Assembly (NCBI GenBank): GCA_035513175.1
Contig: DATKCN010000342.1
Coordinates: 1 to 15,266, forward strand
Direction: 5' to 3'
Source: DATKCN01 sp035513175
Lineage (GTDB): Bacteria; Chloroflexota; Chloroflexia; Thermomicrobiales; CFX8
Length of the DNA: 15,266 bases
The notes under the pieces were generated by a model. It saw only the letters and a list, made by a program, of their open reading frames with translations, was not told the DNA's origin and searched no databases. Positions 6,885-15,265 of the stretch are shown piece by piece. Each line of letters starts with the position of its first letter. Position 1 is the first letter of the stretch. A program made the position numbers and the translations under genes.

Positions 6885-9800
6885 ATGATTCCCGTGCTCG
6901 CCACCGCGTGGCGTGTCATCTTGATGCGAGCCCGCTCCGACTGGCTGATCCTCGCAGCGGCATTGCTCGTCATCGTGCTGGCCACGACGCTGCTGTCCGC
7001 TGGTCCGATTTACGCGGGCGCCGTCGCCGAGAGCGGTCTGCATCGCACATTGCACGACGCCCCCGCGACCGAGGTGAACGTCGAGATCACGGCCAGGATC
7101 ACCGGCGCCGAGTTCCTGCCGATGGATGACATCGTCATCCAGCAGTCATCGAACGCGTTTCGCTTCAGCGGCGCGAGCGTCCAGCGCAGTGGCCGCTCGG
7201 ATTCGTTCGCGCTTCCGGATCAGCCGGGCGAGATCGTCACGGACCTGGGTGTGTTCGCCTTCTTCGACGACGTCCAGTTGCATGCGACGCTGGTGGAGGG
7301 CGCATGGCCGAGCGGCGAATCGGGAGATGTGCTGGCGTCAGCGATCCCGGAGTCGACGGCGGAACTTCTCTCGCTGTCCATCGGCGACGAGCTGGTGCTT
7401 GAAAGCAGGCGGCAGGACGGGTTTCTGATCGCCACGCGGGTCGAAGGGATCTATCGCGTTGACGACGCGAGCGATCCCTACTGGTGGGATGACGAGCTCG
7501 ATCTCAACGGCATCGTCGAAGGGCAATCGTTTGTCACGTACGGGCCGTTCGTGGTGTCTCCGGCAGATTTCTACAACCAGGTTACCGTCTCGACCTCACT
7601 GACTCGCTGGCGGGTCTACCCTGTCTGGACGACGTTGTCGGTCGGCGATGTCGCGGCGTTCAGGGGAGCTGTCGAGCAGCTTGAGGGCCGCCTCAACAGC
7701 GAGCTTCGATCGGCCGACCGGTTCACGGTCAATACTACCCTGCCGCGCATACTGCGCGCGGCCGAACGTTCGCTACTGGTTACGCGCACCGGCGTCGTGA
7801 TCCTGACGTTGCAGCTGGCAATCCTCGCTGGCTATGCGCTGGTGCTGACCGCGGGATTGCTCACTGAGCAGCGGCGCGTGGAGACCGCGCTGCTGCGCTC
7901 GCGTGGCGGGGGATCCGGCCAGATCGGCGTGATGGCGTTCATGGAGGGGCTGTTGCTGGCCGCGCCCGCGGCAATGCTGGGCCCCTGGATTGCGGCGCTG
8001 TCGTTGCGCCTGCTGAACGTTGTCGGGCCGCTCACGACGATCGACCTCGCGGTCGAGCCGGTGGTGACGGGCCTCGCCTACGCGCTATCCGCGGTGTCCG
8101 CGCTGGCCTGCGTGATGGCGTTAACACTGCCCGCGTACCGGTCGGCGCGTTCGTTCGTCGACGCACGATCGGCCCGTGGGAGGCAACAGACTCGCGGAGG
8201 CGCCCAGCGGGCGGGAGCTGACCTGGCGTTGCTGGCCATCGCGGGACTGGGATACTGGCAGTTGCGGCGCTATGGCGCCCCGATCACTGAAACGGTGCAA
8301 GGCCGTCTTGGGCTGGATCCGTTTCTGGTCGCCGCACCCGCGATCGGGCTGCTGGCCGGAGCGGTCGTGGCGCTGCGGGTCATCCCGCTCCTCGCGCGCA
8401 CGATCGACAGGCTGGTGACGACCACACGCGGACTGGTGCCGTCGCTGGGCGCGTGGCAGGTGTCACGACGCCCGACGCGCTACGCCCGCGCGGCGCTGCT
8501 GCTCGTGCTGGCGATGGCAATTGGGCTGTTCGCCGTGTCGTACACGAGCACCTGGACGGCGTCCCAGGCCGATCAAGCGGACTTCCAGACCGGCGCCGAC
8601 GTGCGCATTGTTCCGGACCGGCGCGTTTCCACCGCTATCACGCCGCTCAACCTGGCCGACGCCCACCAGCACATCGACGGGGTAACCGAGACGATGCCCG
8701 TCACGCGGGACGTGCTGACGGTGTCGCGGTCGGCCGGCGCCGGACGGCTGCTCGGGATTGACGCGGCCGCGGCGAATGTCGTCGCGTTCCGCCCGGACCT
8801 TGCGATGGACGACTTCGACGCGATGATGCAGCGCCTGGTGGACTCGCGTCCGACGCTGCCGGTCGTTCCGCTGCCAGGGGAGCCGCGCCGTCTGGCGTTG
8901 CATGTTGATCTCGCGTTCGATCCAGTCTCGGACGGCGCGCCTCCAGATTGGCTCGAGAGCTTGAGCCCGCGAATCACCGTGGTGTTTCAGGATCAACGTG
9001 GCCTGCTGCACAGTCGCCTGTCAGCCCGGATCGAGCCTGGCGCGTGGGACGGCAGGGTCGAAATTCCACTGGTGTTCGAGCTCGGGAATGGCGAGGTCGC
9101 AACGCCGGAGTTTCCACTGACGATTGCCGCGATCGACTTCAGGGTGCTCATCCCCCAGGACCAGCCCATCACCGGCCGGTTCGCCATAGACCGGATCGAG
9201 GTCAGCGACAGCGTCATCGGGGACGACTGGACATCGGTAGCGACGGGCGACGCCGGAAACTGGAGCTTCAGCTTGACGGCTGTCGGTGGGCTGCTGGAGG
9301 CTCCTGAACTTGCGCCCGCGACCGATGACCGGTCTGGGCGCGTGGCCGCGACGTTCTCGACCGGAGCGCATCGCGGCAATACGCGCGTCCCAGTCGACTT
9401 TCACCTGCGCGCTGGCGCCTCTCCCGCATTCGAGTCGGTCGCGGTTGTCGTCAGCGATCTCTTCCTGCAGTCGACCGAGACGAGTGTTGGGGATCGCATA
9501 CCGCTCGACATCGGCGGCGGACCGCAGGTGGTCGAGATTGTCGGCTCGGTCGTCGCATTTCCCACGATCGAGGAACGCAGCGGCGGCATCATCATCATCG
9601 ACCTGCCGACTCTCGCCATGATGCGCTTCTCCCGCGACGCCCGTGTGATAAGCCCCGGCGAGTGGTGGCTGAACGTCGATGAAGCAGCCAGAGCCGAGGC
9701 CGTGTCAACGCTGTGGCAGGAGCCGTACTCCAGCTCGCGGGTGTTCGATCGCGTCGATCGGGCCGTCACGCTGCGCACTGACCCGGTGGCTCTGGGCATC

Positions 9801-10220
9801 ATTGGAGCGTTGTCCCTGGGCTTCGTCGCCTCGGGGCTGTTTGCCGCGATTGGCTTCGTCGTCAGCGCCTCCGTGTCGGCGCGGGAGCGAATCACGGAGT
9901 TCGCGCTGCTCCGGGCGTTGGGACTTTCGCCCCGGCAGCTCAGCGGCTGGCTGTCACTGGAGAACGGGTTGCTGGTCGGCGTCAGTCTTGTTGGAGGCAC
10001 GCTGCTCGGCCTGACGCTGGCGTGGCTGGTGCTCCCGTTCGTCACGTTGACACAGGATGCCTCAGCCGTCATGCCGGGAGTCATCGTGCAGATCCCGTGG
10101 CGCACGATACTCATGCTCGAGCTCGTGACAGTGGTTGCGCTGGCTGGTGTCGTGGCGGTCTCCGCGGTCTTGTTACGGCGCATTGGGCTGGGCTCCGTGC
10201 TCAGGCTGGGTGAAGAATAG
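6885..10220 (+). CDS. Very large FtsX/MacB-like ABC permease with extra extracytoplasmic beta-rich insertion
   Basis: A 1111-residue inner-membrane permease of the FtsX/MacB/LolC type. The ATG at 6885 has GGAG five bases upstream. Layout: one N-terminal helix (about 19-40), a first extracytoplasmic domain (41-297), and a first FtsX-like helix bundle (298-425) with the typical LLRSRGGGSGQIGV and a following MEGLL. Extra helices lie at about 443-505, then a helix at 535-553, a very large second extracytoplasmic domain (555-960), and a C-terminal FtsX bundle (965-1111) with SARERITEFALLRALGLSPR. This is the duplicated form of the fold. A beta-rich block at about 665-835 has no counterpart in the neighbouring permease. 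Members of this class move lipoproteins, lipids or peptides, or transmit force across the membrane, rather than forming a classical channel. The next gene starts 2 bases after the stop. The cargo is unknown. Confidence 0.88.
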   Translation: MIPVLATAWRVILMRARSDWLILAAALLVIVLATTLLSAGPIYAGAVAESGLHRTLHDAPATEVNVEITARITGAEFLPMDDIVIQQSSNAFRFSGASVQRSGRSDSFALPDQPGEIVTDLGVFAFFDDVQLHATLVEGAWPSGESGDVLASAIPESTAELLSLSIGDELVLESRRQDGFLIATRVEGIYRVDDASDPYWWDDELDLNGIVEGQSFVTYGPFVVSPADFYNQVTVSTSLTRWRVYPVWTTLSVGDVAAFRGAVEQLEGRLNSELRSADRFTVNTTLPRILRAAERSLLVTRTGVVILTLQLAILAGYALVLTAGLLTEQRRVETALLRSRGGGSGQIGVMAFMEGLLLAAPAAMLGPWIAALSLRLLNVVGPLTTIDLAVEPVVTGLAYALSAVSALACVMALTLPAYRSARSFVDARSARGRQQTRGGAQRAGADLALLAIAGLGYWQLRRYGAPITETVQGRLGLDPFLVAAPAIGLLAGAVVALRVIPLLARTIDRLVTTTRGLVPSLGAWQVSRRPTRYARAALLLVLAMAIGLFAVSYTSTWTASQADQADFQTGADVRIVPDRRVSTAITPLNLADAHQHIDGVTETMPVTRDVLTVSRSAGAGRLLGIDAAAANVVAFRPDLAMDDFDAMMQRLVDSRPTLPVVPLPGEPRRLALHVDLAFDPVSDGAPPDWLESLSPRITVVFQDQRGLLHSRLSARIEPGAWDGRVEIPLVFELGNGEVATPEFPLTIAAIDFRVLIPQDQPITGRFAIDRIEVSDSVIGDDWTSVATGDAGNWSFSLTAVGGLLEAPELAPATDDRSGRVAATFSTGAHRGNTRVPVDFHLRAGASPAFESVAVVVSDLFLQSTETSVGDRIPLDIGGGPQVVEIVGSVVAFPTIEERSGGIIIIDLPTLAMMRFSRDARVISPGEWWLNVDEAARAEAVSTLWQEPYSSSRVFDRVDRAVTLRTDPVALGIIGALSLGFVASGLFAAIGFVVSASVSARERITEFALLRALGLSPRQLSGWLSLENGLLVGVSLVGGTLLGLTLAWLVLPFVTLTQDASAVMPGVIVQIPWRTILMLELVTVVALAGVVAVSAVLLRRIGLGSVLRLGEE

Positions 10221-10222
10221 AC

Positions 10223-13078
10223 GTGGCAGACAAAGACGCACGGAACAGTCAGCCGTCGAGAGCAGGCGTCCTCGCGTTTGTTGGTTCCGTCCTGCGCCGC
10301 ACACGGTCGGAACGCGAGCTGTTGATAACGATCGTCGCCGTCGTGCTGGTGTCCGCCTTCGTATTCGCGTCGATCCCGAAGCTGTTCAACGCGATGGCGG
10401 ATGACGGCATCGCCCATGCCGTGCGCATCACAAGCTCGTTCGAGCGCAACATCGGCATGTCCCGGGGCATTCGGATCGCGCCGGGCACGCCGGACATGTA
10501 TGCGCCGATCGACGCGGAGGGGCAGGCGTTCCAGGATAGCCTGGCGCCGACGATCCAATCGATCATCGAACGGCGCACGTACATCGTCGACGCCGTACAG
10601 TACCGCGTCGTCGCCTTCGAGGGCACCGTCTCCGCGCCGTCTCCGCGCTATATCACCATGCGGCACCAGAGCGAAGTGGAGCCCCACATACGCGTCGATC
10701 AGGGCAGGCGGCCGGCCGTGACCCCTGAGACGATCGAAGCGACCCGGACAGTCACCGGTCAGTCCCTGGCGCATGAGATACCGTTGATCGAGATCATGAT
10801 CTCCAGCGAGACGGCGCGCCAGCTTACGGTCGGGATTGGCGACCGCCTCGTGATGGAGCCGCAATCGACCGACACGTTGGCGCGCGCGGTGCCCCGCAAC
10901 CAGCATCGCTTCCTCGCGGTGGAGATCGTCGGCCTGCTGGAGGTCAACGACACTGACGATGAGTTCTGGTTCGGCAATCCGGAGATACACCGGGCCGCCG
11001 AGTACGACGACGGCAACACTATCCACTTTTTCGCCACGGCCTTGATCGCGCCGGACGCTTACGCGCAGATTTACGCGGAGACGCCGTTCGCGTTCAGGTA
11101 TGGCTGGCGCTACTTCGTCAACCCGGACGCGCTCGACGCCGGACTGCTGGGCCAGCTATCCGCCGATGTGCGCCGCCTCGACGCTCAATACGGTTTCGCG
11201 ACGTTCGCTCGCCCGGAGGAGACGACGGTTCGCACCGGCCTCTCGAACGTGTTCCGCCGCTACCAGTCGCAGCGGAACCTGACCGAGGCCATTCTGTCGA
11301 TGACGTCGATCGGGCTGTTGGGGGTGGCATGCGCCGTGATCGCGCTCGTTGGCGCGCTGACCGCGGAACGCCACCGAGAGACGATGTCGCTCATGCGGAG
11401 TCGCGGAGGATCGACGCGGCAGCTGTTGCTGGGGCAGGTTGCCGAGGGCGTGGTCCTGAGCGTGCCAGCCGCCGTCGCCGGTTTCGTCGTGGCGGTGATC
11501 GTCACCGATGGCCGGCTGACGGCGCTCTCGATCCTGGCGACGGCGCTGATCGGCTGCGGGACAGTGGCGTTGCTGGCGCTGTCTGCCGCGCCGCTCGCTC
11601 GCAGTAATCTGGGATCGCACGAGCGCGCGGAGACGCCGATTCGACGGACATCCGCCCGGCGAATCGTGCTGGACGCGTCGATCATCGCCGTCGCGCTGCT
11701 TGGCGTGTTCCTGTTCCGGCGACGCGGCCTGACCGGATCGAGCTCGACCTCGCAGCTCAACGAGTTCGACCCGTATCTGGCGGCGGTTCCCGTGCTGCTG
11801 GGCGTCGCGACGGGGACTCTCGTGCTGCGGCTGTACCCGCTGCCGGTCCGCTTGCTGGCGCTGCTGACCGCGTTGCGTCGCGATATCGTCCCGGCGCTGG
11901 GATTCCGCCGACTGGCGCGCCATCGCGGCGCGTCAAATCTGCCACTGCTGGTGCTGCTGCTGTCTGTGGCGGTAGCGGTCTTCTCATCGATTCTGCTGCA
12001 CACCATCTCCGACGGGCAGATCGAGTCGTCATGGCAGCGTGTCGGGGCAGATTACCGCGTGCAGCCGCTTGGGTCGGGCTACCTGTATCGCGCCATCGAC
12101 ATGTCCGCCGTTCCGGGAATCGAGGAGATCGCGGAGGCGCACTTCGCCAACGACGCGCAGATCTCGGGATTGGGTGGAAGCCTGTCGTCGGCGCAGTTCC
12201 TCGCGGTCGATGTCGATGCGCTGGCGCGTGTCAATTCGGATCGCCACGCCGCGCCTGAGTTTCCGGCAAGGCTGTCTGCCGAGTTGCCGGCCGTGAACAT
12301 CGGGCTGCCGGAGAATCCGATTCCGGCGATCGTATCTCCGACACTGGCTGGGAGGGCGCTGGCTCCAGGCGATGTCTTCAGCCTGACCGTCATCGGTCGC
12401 GACGTGACATTTGAAGTGGTCAGTGTGCGGGAGCGATTTCCCGGGCTGTCGGTCGAACGGTCGTTCGTGGTCGCGTCCCGCGGGCAGGTTCAGCAGGTGA
12501 ACCCAGGCCGCATGCTGCGCACGTCCTGGCTCCTCATGCGCGCGCCCGACGACGCCCACGAGGCCATCGTCGAGGTGTTGAGCGCGCAGTCGCAGTCCGC
12601 GATGCTGTTATCGCGCGCGGAGGAATACGCCCGGGTGCACGAATCGCCGTTGATCGCGGGCGTGCAGGGCGGCTACCGGATCGGCCTCGTGGTCACAGCG
12701 CTGTACGCCGCGCTTGCGGTTGTCATCGCGATGACGCTCTCGGCGCACGAACGCACGCGAGACTACGGACTGCTGCGCACGCTGGGCCTGTCGAAGGCGC
12801 AGGTGGCGGGACTGACCGTGATCGAGTTCGTGCCGCCGTTCGCGATCGCGGTGGGCGCCGGGCTCGCGCTGGGGATCGGCGTGGCGCGGCTGATCGCGCC
12901 CGTGGTGGATCTGACCGCGTTCACCGGTCCGGGAATACCCGTGGCGTTGCGGATTGATTGGCTGACAGTCGTGGCGCTTATGATTGGGCTGATGTTCGTC
13001 ATCGGTGGCGCAATTGCCGCCGCCACCGCGATCACGGGCCGGGCGAGCCTCGGCCGCGTGCTACGAGTGGGGGAATAG
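10223..13078 (+). CDS. Second large FtsX/MacB-like ABC permease
   Basis: A 951-residue paralogue-like partner of the preceding permease, with the same order of parts. These are an N-terminal helix (about 32-52), extracytoplasmic domain 1 (53-349), an FtsX bundle (350-470) with MSLMRSRGGSTRQLLL and AEGVVLS, and intermediate helices near 480-500, 515-545 and 570-592. Extracytoplasmic domain 2 (595-815) is much shorter than in the first permease, and the C-terminal bundle (815-951) includes SAHERTRDYGLLRTLGLSKA. It ends LGRVLRVGE, closely matching the GSVLRLGEE end of the first permease. The GTG start at 10223 is two bases after the previous stop, with a GGGTGAAG-like ribosome site inside the preceding gene. 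Its own stop overlaps the ATPase start by one base (TAGTG). The tight spacing suggests a heterodimer with the first permease, although two separate homodimers cannot be excluded. Confidence 0.88.
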   Translation: MADKDARNSQPSRAGVLAFVGSVLRRTRSERELLITIVAVVLVSAFVFASIPKLFNAMADDGIAHAVRITSSFERNIGMSRGIRIAPGTPDMYAPIDAEGQAFQDSLAPTIQSIIERRTYIVDAVQYRVVAFEGTVSAPSPRYITMRHQSEVEPHIRVDQGRRPAVTPETIEATRTVTGQSLAHEIPLIEIMISSETARQLTVGIGDRLVMEPQSTDTLARAVPRNQHRFLAVEIVGLLEVNDTDDEFWFGNPEIHRAAEYDDGNTIHFFATALIAPDAYAQIYAETPFAFRYGWRYFVNPDALDAGLLGQLSADVRRLDAQYGFATFARPEETTVRTGLSNVFRRYQSQRNLTEAILSMTSIGLLGVACAVIALVGALTAERHRETMSLMRSRGGSTRQLLLGQVAEGVVLSVPAAVAGFVVAVIVTDGRLTALSILATALIGCGTVALLALSAAPLARSNLGSHERAETPIRRTSARRIVLDASIIAVALLGVFLFRRRGLTGSSSTSQLNEFDPYLAAVPVLLGVATGTLVLRLYPLPVRLLALLTALRRDIVPALGFRRLARHRGASNLPLLVLLLSVAVAVFSSILLHTISDGQIESSWQRVGADYRVQPLGSGYLYRAIDMSAVPGIEEIAEAHFANDAQISGLGGSLSSAQFLAVDVDALARVNSDRHAAPEFPARLSAELPAVNIGLPENPIPAIVSPTLAGRALAPGDVFSLTVIGRDVTFEVVSVRERFPGLSVERSFVVASRGQVQQVNPGRMLRTSWLLMRAPDDAHEAIVEVLSAQSQSAMLLSRAEEYARVHESPLIAGVQGGYRIGLVVTALYAALAVVIAMTLSAHERTRDYGLLRTLGLSKAQVAGLTVIEFVPPFAIAVGAGLALGIGVARLIAPVVDLTAFTGPGIPVALRIDWLTVVALMIGLMFVIGGAIAAATAITGRASLGRVLRVGE

Positions 13079-14067
13079 TGGTTACGTCGGAAGCGGAATC
13101 CCTCGACTTCAGAACGCTGCGAGACCGCGCCGCGCGGGCCGAACGTCCGGAATATGGCGCGGGCGCGCAGATCGTCTGCGACAACCTCGTCAAGATCTAC
13201 AAGGTCGCTGATCTGGAGGTCGTCGCGTTGCAGGGCCTGGACCTGATTGTCGAACAGGGCGAGCTGATCGCGATCGTCGGGGCGTCGGGTAGCGGCAAGT
13301 CGACGCTGATGAACATTCTGGGCGGGCTCGACGTGCCCTCGGCTGGAAAAGCCCTGGTCGGTGGCTATGATCTGCTGAACATGGACGCCCGGGAACGTAC
13401 CCGGTATCGGCGGCAGGTGATCGGCTTCGTCTGGCAGCAGACGGCGCGCAATCTCCTGCCCTATCTCACGGCAATGGAGAACATCGAGATGCCAATGATT
13501 CTCGATGGCATGCCGAGGGGGTTGCGCAGGGCTCGGGCGCTGGAGCTGCTGGAGATTGTCGGTCTTGGCAATCGCGCCGGTCACCGTCCGGATCGTCTCT
13601 CCGGCGGAGAGCAGCAGCGCGTAGCGATCGCCGTGGCGCTGGCCAATGCGCCGCGCGTCGTCCTGGCCGACGAACCCACCGGTGAGCTCGACACGAGCAC
13701 ATCAACCGAAATATTCGGGGTGCTGCGTTCCGTCAGTCAGGACCTGGGTGTGACCGTGGTTGTCGTGACGCATGATCCGCTGGTGTCCGAACAGGTCGGG
13801 CGCACCGTGGCGATTCGCGACGGCCGGACCAGCAGCGAAACGTTGCGCCGGACGGAGACAAGCGCCGAGGGGGAGCACGAGATCATCGCTGAGGAGTTCG
13901 CCGTGCTGGACCGCGCGGGTCGACTGCAGCTGCCGAACGAGTACGTGGACGCGCTGGAGCTGGAGCGCCGAGTGCGGCTGGCGCTCGAACGAGATCACAT
14001 AGGGATCTGGCCGGATCGCGGGCGTGACGAGGTTCCGGCCGGACGAGAGCAGGAGAGCGATTCGTGA
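13078..14067 (+). CDS. LolD/MacB-type ABC ATPase with C-terminal AbrB-like tail
   Basis: A 329-residue ATPase for the upstream permeases. GTG 13078 is chosen because it overlaps the permease stop (TAGTG) behind a GGGGGA ribosome site; the frame runs further upstream only inside the permease gene. Motifs: Walker A GASGSGKST (68-76), Q-loop in GFVWQQTARNLLPYLTAMEN (116-135), signature LSGGEQQ (174-180), Walker B VVLADE (194-199) and switch His232. After the normal end of the nucleotide-binding domain (IRDGRTSSE, about 246-254) come a charged linker and a distinct segment at 274-312, FAVLDRAGRLQLPNEYVDAL followed by ERRVRLALERDHIGIWP. This has the strand pattern and D-x-x-G-R-(hydrophobic)-x-(L/I)-P core of AbrB/MazE swapped-hairpin domains. 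In an ABC ATPase such a tail more likely mediates dimerisation or regulation than DNA binding. The next gene overlaps by four bases. Confidence 0.92.
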   Translation: MVTSEAESLDFRTLRDRAARAERPEYGAGAQIVCDNLVKIYKVADLEVVALQGLDLIVEQGELIAIVGASGSGKSTLMNILGGLDVPSAGKALVGGYDLLNMDARERTRYRRQVIGFVWQQTARNLLPYLTAMENIEMPMILDGMPRGLRRARALELLEIVGLGNRAGHRPDRLSGGEQQRVAIAVALANAPRVVLADEPTGELDTSTSTEIFGVLRSVSQDLGVTVVVVTHDPLVSEQVGRTVAIRDGRTSSETLRRTETSAEGEHEIIAEEFAVLDRAGRLQLPNEYVDALELERRVRLALERDHIGIWPDRGRDEVPAGREQESDS

Positions 14068-14912
14068 GCGAAGATCAGGACCGGTGGCGTCCGCCGAGCA
14101 GGGCAGGAGCGCGCCCCTCCCCGTTCATCAGCGACCCGAACGGCGACGCGACGGGTTCGGTCTGGAACCCTCGCATGCGTCGCCCGGGCGACGGCATACA
14201 CCCACTGGTGAATGTCGAGGGGATAACGCGCGAGTATCCGATGGGCGACAACATCGTGCACGCGTTGCGGGGCGTCGACCTGCGCGTGATGCGCGGTCAG
14301 ATGGTCGCTATTCAGGGACGATCCGGCTCGGGCAAGACGACGCTGCTGAACATCGTGGGCGGGCTGGACCGGCCAACGGCGGGTCACGTCTGGATCGACG
14401 GCGCCGACGTAACCGAGATGCAGGAGATGGAGCTGGTGAACCTGCGGCGGCACAAGATCGGATTCATCTTCCAGGCGTTTGGCCTGATCCCGATCCTCTC
14501 CGCATCCGAGAATGTGGAGGTGCCGTTGCGTCTGGCGATGACGAACGTGTCCGTGCGGCAGGAACGCGTGCGCGTGCTGCTGGAGCTCGTCGGGCTGGGC
14601 GAACGCGGCGGCCACCGTCCCCACGAGCTGTCCGGCGGGGAGCAGCAGCGGGTCGCCATCGCCCGCGCGCTAGCGAATCAGCCCGAGATTCTGCTGGCTG
14701 ACGAACCAACGGGGCAGCTCGACTCACAGACCGGGCGGACGATCATGACGTTGATTCGCGCGCTGGTGCGTAGCGAGGGCGTAACGGCCATCGTTGCCAC
14801 ACACGACCCCGTGCTGATTGACCTGGCCGACCGCGTGCTCGAGCTGAGCGATGGGCGGATCGTGGCCGACAGCGATGCTGTTGAGAGTCCAGCGTACGCG
14901 GCGACGAACTGA
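14064..14912 (+). CDS. Second LolD/MacB-type ABC ATPase with N-terminal extension
   Basis: A 282-residue ATPase, the last gene of the four-gene cluster. The GTG at 14064 overlaps the previous stop (GTGA) and has a good AGGAGAG ribosome site at 14051-14057, so this start is well supported. Residues 1-47 are a Pro/Arg/Gly-rich, probably disordered extension with two Trp residues. The ATPase domain follows: Walker A GRSGSGKTT (85-93), Q-loop Gln137 in KIGFIFQAFGLIPILSASEN, signature LSGGEQQ (189-195), Walker B ILLADE (209-214), D-loop Asp220 and switch His247. All catalytic residues are intact, so both ATPases of the cluster should hydrolyse ATP. It lacks the AbrB-like tail of its neighbour. Two different ATPases next to two different permeases suggest a hetero-tetrameric transporter. 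An internal ATG at 14175 could give a shorter form. Confidence 0.92.
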   Translation: MSEDQDRWRPPSRAGARPSPFISDPNGDATGSVWNPRMRRPGDGIHPLVNVEGITREYPMGDNIVHALRGVDLRVMRGQMVAIQGRSGSGKTTLLNIVGGLDRPTAGHVWIDGADVTEMQEMELVNLRRHKIGFIFQAFGLIPILSASENVEVPLRLAMTNVSVRQERVRVLLELVGLGERGGHRPHELSGGEQQRVAIARALANQPEILLADEPTGQLDSQTGRTIMTLIRALVRSEGVTAIVATHDPVLIDLADRVLELSDGRIVADSDAVESPAYAATN

Positions 14913-14959
14913 GCGCTCGAGCAGCGTCTTGGACCGGCTGCGGCGCAACGACATCGCAT

Positions 14960-15265
14960 TCACTCCGCCGTCGCGCCCGCGCGGATCAGCAACGCGTGAC
15001 ACTGACGCAGGTACTCGTGATGCAGACCGGCGATCACGACCTCATGCAGCCGCGTGCCCTGGCGAATCCGCGCCGAGAGGATGAGAGCCAGGATGCCCGC
15101 AGCGTCAGAGAACTCGATCCCAGGAACACGGATGCCAATCTCCGGGATCGTCAGCGACCTGGCGCTGGTCGTGTTGAGGAGATCGAGCGCCTCCGTGAAC
15201 GCGTGCTCGACGGCAGCCCGTTTCGGAGGCGATCCGGGAGCCGTCGTCGTGATGCCGCAGACGAC
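14960..15265 (-). CDS. C-terminal part of a probable macro-domain (ADP-ribose-binding) protein
   Basis: A minus-strand frame with a TGA at 14960-14962 stays open to the right edge: 101 codons with strong G/C third positions. No start codon is visible because the 5' part is outside the window. It reads ITTTAPGSPPKRAAVEHAFT and so on, then SLTIPEIGIRVPGIEFSDAA near residues 37-56, ending CHALLIRAGATAE. The pattern of an Ala-rich helix, a strand ending in (I/F)PxIG followed by a Gly loop (GIRVPG), then another Ala-rich helix, matches the second half of macro domains. There the usual loop is G-(I/V)-x-G-(F/Y/I). Macro domains bind or hydrolyse ADP-ribose conjugates and related nucleotides. The loop Val in place of the usual loop Gly and the missing N-terminal half make the exact activity unreadable. 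It converges with the ATPase gene across 47 bases that hold nothing I can name. Confidence 0.6.
   Translation of the reverse strand, partial: VVCGITTTAPGSPPKRAAVEHAFTEALDLLNTTSARSLTIPEIGIRVPGIEFSDAAGILALILSARIRQGTRLHEVVIAGLHHEYLRQCHALLIRAGATAE

Noticed and set aside
5846..6985. A 379-codon minus-strand frame opposite the Wzt-like ATPase
   Set aside because: Arg/Pro/Ser-rich composition without any motif; the plus-strand ATPase has all ABC motifs.
9401..11026. A 541-codon open frame on the minus strand across the two permease genes
   Set aside because: It is antisense to two well-supported permeases. Its translation is Arg/Ser/Thr-rich with no domain, and long antisense frames are expected in GC-rich DNA.
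14913..14959. GCAGC/GCTGC pairing between the convergent ATPase and macro-like genes as a terminator
   Set aside because: A 5-bp stem with a large loop and no T-run; too weak to call.
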